Assembly (NCBI GenBank): GCA_027972325.1
Contig: JAPMOS010000093.1
Coordinates: 47,501 to 111,500, forward strand
Direction of reading: 5' to 3'
DNA length: 64,000 nucleotides
DNA from: Paratrimastix pyriformis
Taxonomy: Eukaryota; Preaxostyla; Paratrimastigidae
Of the stretch, positions 53,634-64,000 are shown piece by piece; the stretch's first letter is position 1, and each line of letters begins with the position of its first letter. Made by a program: the position numbers and the translations under genes. Under the pieces are notes generated by a model. The model searched no databases and was not told the DNA's origin. It saw nothing but the letters and a program-made list of their open reading frames with translations.

Positions 53634-56600
53634 ATCATCATCATCATTCCTGCCTGCTCCCCCCCACAGCACGGCGGCCGTCCCGGCGGCGCGGCGGTCA
53701 ACCTGGCCCGCCTCTTCGGCAGCAAGCCAGGCCGCCAGGGGTCCCCAAGCAAGAAGCAGCAGCGCCACGGCCGGGGCGGCGGCGGCCTGGAGATGATGAT
53801 GATGATGGGCATGGGCATGGGCACGGGCCGGGCGGGCAAGATCACCCGACACATCGCCTTCCCCGAGGAGCTCGACCTCTCGCCGTTCCTGACCCGCCCC
53901 GTCCGTCCGCCACCCAGTCATCGCCCTTCATCATCATCACCATCATCATCATCACCACCACCACCCACCACCACCCACCATCATCGTCATCATCATCGTC
54001 ATCATCCCGATCATCATCCCGATCATCATCCCGATCATCATCACGATCGTCATCACGATCGTCATCACGATCGTCATCACGATCGTCATCACGATCGTCA
54101 TCACGATCGTCATCACGATCGTCATCACGATCATTCATCATCATCCAATCAATCATCATCATCCAATCATCATCGCTCTCTTTCGGGCGCAGGCCCCAGC
54201 CCGGTACGATCTGTACGGGGTGCTGATCCACAGCGGGTCCACGGTGCACAGCGGCCACTACTACAGCTACGTCAAGAGCGGCGCTGGGGTGTGGCACTGC
54301 ATGGACGACGACATGGTCCGTCCCCGTTCCTCGTTCCTGTTGCCCCCCCCCCCCCCCCCCCCCCCATCCTGTGTGCGGATTCACGCGCAGTGGTCATGGC
54401 CATCAGAGCACAGCACAGGGTCCCCCCCTTCCCTTCCCGCTCACCTCATCACCGCCTCTCCTCTCCTCTCCTCGCCCATCTCCACCCCCAAGGTGCGTCC
54501 GGTCAGCGTGCAGGAAGTCCTCGAGAGCGGGGCCTACATGCTCTTCTACCGCCTGACGACCCCCAAGCCCAACCCCTTCGAGGGCGGGCCCCTGCCGGCC
54601 CCCGGCACCTGCGCCACCCTGATCCCCATTCCCACCAAGCCGACCGCCTCCCCAGCCCCGGCCCCGGCCCCGGCACCTGCGGCTATCCCCCAGGTGAGCG
54701 AGGTCTCCGTGACGGGCGCCGCCCTGGCCGAACTGGACCAGCAGAAGTCGAACCCCGAGAAACCCACCAAAAAACAGAAATCGATGATGTTGCTGGCGGG
54801 CACCCCGCCACCCGCCCTGCCCGATCTGCCCCTGACCTGCGTCCCCATGGAGCCCACCCTCCCGCTCGACCCGACGACCACCCCACAGCCCGTCCGCAAG
54901 CGCGCCCGCCCCGAACCGGCCGCCGATGCTGATGTCGTCGACCCGGCCAGCCCCCCGCAGCCTCCCCTGGCCGCCCGCCTCTTTGGCGGTCCCCAGCCAC
55001 CCACCCCGATGGCCCCGGCCATCCGCCCCGTCTCACCCATGTCCGGCCGCGTGCCCGGTGTCACCGTAATTGGCGAGGAGGATGTGATGGCGACGCCCGG
55101 ACACCCCGGGACCCCGTCCATCCTGCGGACCCCCGGGACCTTCCACACGGCCACCCCGGCCAGCACCGGGTCGGCCCTGAAGCGGGTCCGGTTCGAAGTG
55201 CCCGTCGGTCTGGGCAGCGGGGAGGGTCCCGTCAAGCCGACGACCAAGGATGATGATGAGGATGAGGATGACAAGGAGGAGGAGGAGGATGACGAGGAGG
55301 AAGAGGACGGCGACGCGGAGGCGGTGGCACTGCAGGGATCGACCAAGTCCCAGTGCGCCACCCACCCCAGCCGTCAGTCCGCCCGGCTGTGGAGCAACAT
55401 GTTCGGCACGGACACCGAGGGCAACGCCGACGATGATGATGATAATGACGAGGATGAGGACGACGATGACAAGGATCCGGATTTCCCGGGTGATGACGAC
55501 GAGGAGGACGACGGCTTCGGGGGCTGTGTCGTCTCAAACAACGTCTGCTTCGGGTTCTGCGGCACCCCGTGGCACATCCACCCGCCCCACCACCCCGTTG
55601 GCCTCCACGTCCTTGATGAGCCGATGGCCGTGCCCCGGGTGCACTCCCGGCCCGCCCGCGCCAAGCCCGGGACCCCCACCAGCCCGGCCATCCGCAAGCG
55701 GGCCCACACGGCCGACCCCAACGACCCCGCCGAGCTGTCGGAATGCATGCTGGTCGAGGAGACCCAGGAGAGCGCCCTGGACTTTGTGCCCGCCCATAAG
55801 CCGGCCCCGTCCCCTCGTCCCACCGCCACCCTGCCCCGGCCGCCCGTCGACCTGCCCACCCAAACCACCGTCGTGGGCACCCCGCCCGCGCCCCGGGTCG
55901 CCCCGCGGGCCGCCAAGAAGAAGTACGCCGCAGCCGAGACGCCCGCCCCGCCCCCACGACCTGCCAAGGTGTCGCGCCCGCCTCATCAGGATGGCGGCTC
56001 GGCGGCCGCGGCGGCGGCGTTTCTGCAGAGCGCCGAGGGCTCACTGAAGGTCGACAGCCTGGCCGTTCCCGCGGCTGACTGCGGGTCGGACGATGAAGAG
56101 CCGGAGGAGAAGGCACAGCCCGCCACCACCCCCACGACCACGTCCCCCGCCCCTCAACCCTCGGCATCGGCACCAGCATCGACATCGGCACAGCCCAAGA
56201 AGGCCACTGCCGCCACCGAGCCGCCTCGCCACCCGGCCGTGGTCGATGCTCGTCGACGGACCCCCGTTGCCTCGGCTCTGGGCAAGAAGCGCCCCGCACC
56301 CGCGCCCGTCACGGGCGGGGACGACGACGACGAGAGCATGTTCGCCCTGAACGATGTCGAGCTGTCGGATGACGGCGAGGACGGGGGTGAGGATGATGAT
56401 GCCGATGCCCAGGAGGAGGGTGAGGTCGGCCATCCCGGGTTGAGGCGACGCAGTGACGAGGAGGCGGCCGCGGCTGTGGGGCAGCCCGTGCGGGGCCTGG
56501 GGGTTGATGAGATCCCCTGCTGGGAGGGCCTCAACGCCACCGAGATCAAGAAGGCCCAGCGGGTCCGCGGTGCCTCCCCTGCCCCGTGCCCCATGTCGAC

Positions 56601-57042
56601 AGTGCCCCTCCTCCGTCCCCGTGCCCCGTGTCGACAGTCCCTCTGTGCCTCATCCACGACCCTCTCGCATCCCCCCACCCCCCACCCCCTCATCACCCGG
56701 CTGTCTGTGCTGATGGATGGCACAGATGCTGACCCCGGCCACTGCAGATGCCCCCACCCACATTCCCTCTCTGTGCCTTCCTCTGCTCATCCACTGCTCT
56801 CCTCTCCTCTGCTCACCCATGACTTCACCCCCGTGACGGCACAGATGCTGACTCGGCCGCTGCAGATGCCCACAGTCAAGCGAGACGAGTGGGACCAGGC
56901 CCTCGACAAGGGTCACACCAAGAAGGTCCGCCATCCATCCAGTCATCCAATCATCACCATCAAACATCACCCAATCATCATCAACATCCAATCAACATCC
57001 AATCGTCATTCAATCATCACCGTCAGCATCATCAGCACCCAA

Positions 57043-57080
<38 letters not shown>

Positions 57081-57098
57081 TCCATCATCATCATCCAG

Positions 57099-57132
<34 letters not shown>

Positions 57133-57490
57133 CCACCATCACCATCCAATCATCATCATCATCACCACTGTCCTCCCCTCACCATCACAGGTGCGCACCA
57201 AGCGGACCATCGACGCGACCCAGCCGAACCCCTTCCAGCTTCTGGCCGAGCAGAAGCGTGAGCTCAAGGCCCAACAGACCGAGTCGGCCCTCCGCGAGGC
57301 CTCCCGGGACTTTGGCGGCCGGGGCGGCCGGGGTGGACGCGGGGGTCGGGGCGGCCGGGGTGGCAGAGGCGGGCGCGGGGGGAGGGGTGGACGCGGTGGA
57401 CGGGGTGGTGGCCGCGGGGGCAGGGGTGGACGGGGTGGTGGCAGGGGAGGCAGGGGTGGTCGGGGCGGCCGGGGCAGGGGCCGTGACTGA
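51345..57490 (+). CDS. USP36/42-like ubiquitin-specific protease, 1235 aa, ten exons, RGG tail
   Basis: Exons 51345..51807, 51864..51963, 52222..52294, 52401..52469, 52932..53129, 53670..53900, 54193..54315, 54493..56562, 56845..56925, 57191..57490; 3708 nt, all phases close. Catalytic Cys box GLNNLGNTCFLNSVLQCL (Cys about residue 88), QEDAHEF box, Zn-ribbon CPSC and CENC pairs, LLLLHLKRF, KITRHIAFPEELDLSPF, His box VHSGHYYSYV (His about 400) and GVWHCMDDDM. A long low-complexity C-terminus with acidic blocks and Lys/Arg patches follows, then DEWDQALDKGHTKK and DATQPNPFQ, a layout like nucleolar USP36, ending in about 60 residues of RGG repeats. Cleaves ubiquitin from substrates; nucleolar location is inference. 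Donors are all GTCTG or GTCCG. Confidence 0.95.
52511..52850 (+). repeat. Four echoes of the USP exon-5 acceptor edge
   Basis: CAGCAATCGT, the acceptor and first codons of exon 5 (real edge 52932), recurs at 52511, 52587, 52659 and 52796. The last copy keeps about 60 nt of exon sequence (ATCACGGGCGCGCTGCAGCA, then GCGCCTGAGATCCTG). Spacings are 76, 72, 137 and 133 nt. Confidence 0.9.
53145..53660. repeat. CAT/CAA/CAG microsatellite block in USP intron 5
   Basis: About 500 bp of CAT with CAG and CAA islands fills intron 53130..53669. The next intron (53901..54192) holds CATCACGATCGT 12-mers at about 54030-54130. Confidence 0.97.
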
Positions 57491-58941
57491 GCGGGGCCGT
57501 CGCCCCCGTCTTCGTTCTTGCGGTGATCATCCTGCCTGATTGGGGACGACGCATCATCGCCACCACGCCATTTGCTGTGCCGGCCACGCCCCCGCTGCCG
57601 TCTCACATGGCCGCCCACGAACTCGGTTGCGCCATCAGCTCCCTCCCTCTCCCTTTCCCCGGGGGGTGTTTGCCTGGCACTGCGGCGGGGGGGTGCGCCC
57701 CACCATTCTTCCGTTTTCTCTCGTCACCCTCCCCTTCCTCTCCTTCTCTCTCTCTCTCAATTTATGAGGTGGGGGTCGGGGTCGTTCTCTGCACGGCTGC
57801 TGATTTTTTGCCGATAAAAGCAGCTGTTTCACAAATCCCCCCTTGTGGATAAGGGGGCAGAAAATTGAAAACGCCGTTTTGTATCCCTCAACGGGGTTCG
57901 CGCAACCTTTTTTCCTGCGGTCTCAGTTTCAGAGGGGGACTGTTGGAAGATATTGCCTTGTAATTTCGAGCTTTACAAAATGTTCCGCTCACTTATGTCA
58001 TGAATTGTCACCAGATCCGAAGGAGACGAGCGTTGCAAAGGCACTGACCGATCGATGTCCTTACTCCGACCCGGAATCTTTAAATATTTGGCTGAATGAA
58101 AGCTTTCCAGCTCGGTATGCATGTTTGGGCAAGATCTCACCGATCCCTCACATGTCTGTGCCACGTAAATAGCCATTGTCACTCAAACGCTCATCCATGA
58201 GCGGATCCCTTTGGAGTCTTTGTTCACTGAAGTTCGGATGATTCGACAAGACATTTCAACGGGTCGAAAGGGAGGCCAAAGGGCTCGGGGGGGGATGGTA
58301 TCCTGGGCAATGCATCTCCTCAGGGGCTGGGCTTCGATTGCCCAAATTTAAACTACAATCTTCTTGGTACTCCGGAATCACCGCATTGGAGCGCCATGGA
58401 AATTGCCCGGAGCTGACGCGACGTGGAAGGGGGGGCTAGGGGAAGAAGCCGAAGAAGGGGGGAGGAAGCGCTGCTGTTGGGGAGAGCAACCGATCGAGCA
58501 GAGGGAGAGGGAGAGCGCGCAAAATGTGGTGAATAAAAGAGGAACAAGGCGGGGGGGGGGATGCACCAGCCCAAGGGGAGGGAGAGGCCTTTGCCTGGCG
58601 GCGGCGATGAGATTCGATAATCAAAAGGGGGGTGGGGGAAGAAGAGCGAGAACGGCGAGCTGGCGAGGCCACGTTCCAAGGAAATTCGCAAGGGAGGCAG
58701 TGGGTGTGTGGGAGGGGGGGGGGGGGGGAAGAGGTTGTGGATATTGCCGGGGGATCAGCCGCGCAGGTGTTGGTTGCGCGGGAGGAAGCGAGGCCTCGCT
58801 ACACCCGGACGGGTCTGATGATCTGCTTGGACCAGGAGATGAGGTCCTTCGAAAGACTCGTGAGGGAGAACATGCGATAGGTCGAGAAGACATCGCCTGG
58901 GCATTGGAGATGGAAGATGAGGAAACCCACAAAAAGAAAAG
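57491..58941. other. Intergenic, no gene recognised
   Basis: 57491-57830 looks like USP 3' flank with a CTCTCTCT tract. 57840-58350 is less GC-rich and has no convincing frame. 58400-58900 is G-rich with several open but mutually inconsistent frames. I found no RNA gene here. Confidence 0.5.
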
Positions 58942-59729
58942 TCACAGACCGTAGGTTTCCATGGTCTTCCCCTTCTTGTCGGTGCCCTTAAATGCCAGGT
59001 GGACCTATTGACAAATAGTCAATTGGAGAAGAAGGCAAAATGTGGGAATTGACCATAATGTTGGGAGGATTGTATGTGGTGGCATCTACGCCATCTGGAA
59101 CCTTGATCATATCAGTAATGAGAACGGCGCACGTTCCATTGCCATTTCCGGGAAGGCAAACATCGCACATGTAGCAGTTGTTCTCGAACTCGAGGCCGGT
59201 AACGATGCCGTTCGTCAGGGTCACGAAAAGGGTGAGCCACCTAAAAATTCGAATAAAAGCATCGGGGGGAACATCAACGTCGGGTGGATGATCGGGAGAA
59301 AGGCGGACGTCACGATGTAATCGTCCGAACGATACTGGGCGACGGCGGTGTAGTTTGAAGCGTGTGCCTCAATGTAATAGGCAATACCAAAGCCTAATGG
59401 GGTTGCGATCGAACAGCACGAAGGAAAATGAAAAAAAGGAGGAAGCGCGGCGAACTGTTGTTGATGGTGAGCAGAGAGAACTCGTCCACTCGAGGGAAGT
59501 ATTCCGTCTTGTTCATTGGATATCCAGTGGCGTTTTGTAGAATCAAATACAGATACATCGTGTCATAGTATGCAAGGCTCGTGTTTTTGAGTTGGTTCAG
59601 ATAATAGGGGCAAATGGACGCGTCCGAACCAATCTCCATGTCAGGATCGTACTCATACTCGACGTAAGCTTCATCGATGGTGGATGCGAATGCTCCCACA
59701 GCAAAGAGGCAGAATAAGAGACCCCACAT
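58942..59729 (-). CDS. Small secreted Cys-containing glycoprotein, 202 aa, four exons
   Basis: Exons 59456..59729, 59309..59393, 59054..59240 and 58942..59004 sum to 609 nt with phases closing. Signal peptide MWGLLFCLFAVGAFAS, then an acidic segment (DEAYVEYEYDPDMEIG), several N-glycosylation sequons (NTS, NAT, NKT, NYT) and a Cys cluster NNCYMCDVCLPGNGNGTC. It ends KGKTMETYGL. Donors are GTTCGC, GTCCGC and GTCAAT; the second could instead be GTTGAT 25 nt further on, which also closes the phase. Family not recognised; probably secreted or lysosomal. Confidence 0.75.
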
Positions 59730-59899
59730 TTTGCAAGCGCAAAAGAAGGGCAGGAAGTGCAGGGGGATGCCTGACCATCGCCGGAAAATTGAAACGGCTC
59801 AGTCGTCGTGTGTGTGTGGAACGAAATTCCCCCATGTGCACAAAGAGTTATTACAGGTCTCAAAAGAAAACATCAGAGTCGGAAAGAAAAAACGCCTCG

Positions 59900-63381
<3,482 letters not shown>

Positions 63382-63475
63382 CTGAAGGGGGTGGTAGTGG
63401 TGGTGTGCGCGGGTGAGTGCGGGTGGCAAGTGCGTGTCGTTGCTGTGTGCTGTGTGGTGTCTCTACGATTCGTAT

Positions 63476-63812
63476 TCTGTGTATTCTGTGTGTGTATTCT
63501 GTGTGTGTATTCTGTGTGTGTATTCTGTGTGTGTATTCTGTGTGTGTATTCTGTGTGTGTATTCTGTGCGTGTATTCTGTGCGTGTATTCTGTGCGTGTA
63601 TTCTGTGCGTGTATTCTGTGCGTGTATTCTGTGTGTGTATTCTGTGCGTGTATTCTGTGTGTGTATTCTGTGTGTGTATTCTGTGTGTGTATTCTGTGCG
63701 TGTATTCTGTGTGTGTATTCTGTGCGTGTATTCTGTGTGTGTATTCTGTGCGTGTATTCTGTGTGTGTATTCTGTGCGTGTATTCTGTGTGTGTATTCTG
63801 TGTGTGTCCCGG
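63476..63812. repeat. TGTATTCTGTG(T/C)G 12-mer minisatellite
   Basis: Close to 28 copies of GTGTATTCTGTG with T/C variation at one position, between the PH-like gene exon and the next gene start. Confidence 0.97.
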
Positions 63813-63862
63813 GGTTACATTCGCACTCAAACTCGCCTTTGAGTGCGCTCTTTCTTCAAAGA

Positions 63863-64000
63863 ATGAGCTCTTCTCAAGCAACCTCCGGCTCTCTTCAATG
63901 GCTTCGTAATGCCATGAAGAAGCACGAGAATGGTCTCGCTCGTCGTGTCCGTCACCACTATGAGAAAGATGCCCCCCTTAATGTACTTAAAAATGCCGGA
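63863..64000 (+). CDS. Start of a gene, truncated by the window end
   Basis: ATG at 63863 opens MSSSQATSGSLQWLRNAM, then KKHENGLARRVRHHYEKDAP, and stays open to the end. The charged helix-rich start has no signal peptide. The family cannot be judged. The minus strand is also partly open here, so the strand call is moderate. Confidence 0.5.
   Translation, partial: MSSSQATSGSLQWLRNAMKKHENGLARRVRHHYEKDAPLNVLKNAG

Noticed and set aside
54220-57261. Single 1013-aa frame as the USP C-terminus
   Set aside because: It runs through an intron at 56563-56844 and a CAT array after 56925; exons 9 and 10 fit the family better.
58364-58954. Plus-strand frame of 196 aa
   Set aside because: Arg/Gly-rich in G-rich DNA with no domain, and its end overlaps the last exon of the minus-strand glycoprotein gene.
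63470-63812. CRISPR-like regular repeat
   Set aside because: Head-to-tail 12-mer without unique spacers in a eukaryotic setting; the same applies to the other minisatellites.

Overview
The window is nuclear DNA from a GC-rich, intron-rich unicellular eukaryote. The evidence is spliceosomal introns in almost every gene, two U2 snRNA genes, eukaryotic-type tRNA genes with T-run terminators, and eukaryotic families (USP deubiquitinase, NTF2, F-box, SPRY, TPR, Kre9/KNH-like surface domains). I cannot place the lineage from sequence alone; a free-living heterotrophic protist is my guess. Third codon positions are strongly GC. Introns are packed with ATG/CAT, CAA, GTG, CA and longer tandem repeats, so most long open frames here (poly-His, Ser, Ile, Met, Asp, His-Thr) are artefacts.

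Layout. 1-5022 (-): a multi-exon gene of unknown family running off the left edge, with tRNA-Pro and tRNA-Ile antisense in one intron. 5456-8745 (-): F-box/LRR-like gene. 8865-9820 (+): coiled-coil, proline-rich gene. 10637-11892: tRNA-Ser, tRNA-Lys, an orphan receiver-domain-like exon and an odd tRNA-Ala(GGC). 12057-13514 (+): seven-exon F-box/SPRY gene. 13830-16131 (+): second F-box/LRR-like gene. 16458: tRNA-Leu. 16854-23827 (-): damaged copy A of a large surface-protein family. 24873-34317 (-): 17-exon gene for an approximately 18-TPR protein, with tRNA-Val in one intron and a dispersed element in another. 35000-35501 (+): small coiled-coil protein. 35732-42878 and 43109-50258 (+): intact copies B and C of the surface-protein family. 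50614-51189 (-) NTF2 and 51345-57490 (+) a USP36/42-like deubiquitinase, divergent. 58942-59729 (-): small secreted glycoprotein. 59900-63381 (-): PH-like-domain gene with the second dispersed element. 63863-64000 (+): start of another gene.

The surface family (A, B, C) is the centrepiece: signal peptide, Kre9-like domain, LamG-like domain, about 12 more Kre9/KNH-like domains (mostly one per phase-1 exon), one membrane span and a short tail. B and C each carry a complete, apparently identical U2 snRNA gene inside the same intron; A keeps only the U2 3' part.

Exon structures were assembled by hand from GT-AG pairs, reading phase and domain continuity. Phases close exactly over 17 (TPR), 15 (B), 15 (C), 10 (USP) and 7 (F-box/SPRY) exons. 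Two unexpected features follow. First, 5' splice sites are mostly GTCYG (about 64 of 83 by my count; C at +3 in about 72), not GTRAGT. Second, many introns contain partial copies ('echoes') of the neighbouring exon edge with its splice site, interleaved with tandem repeats.
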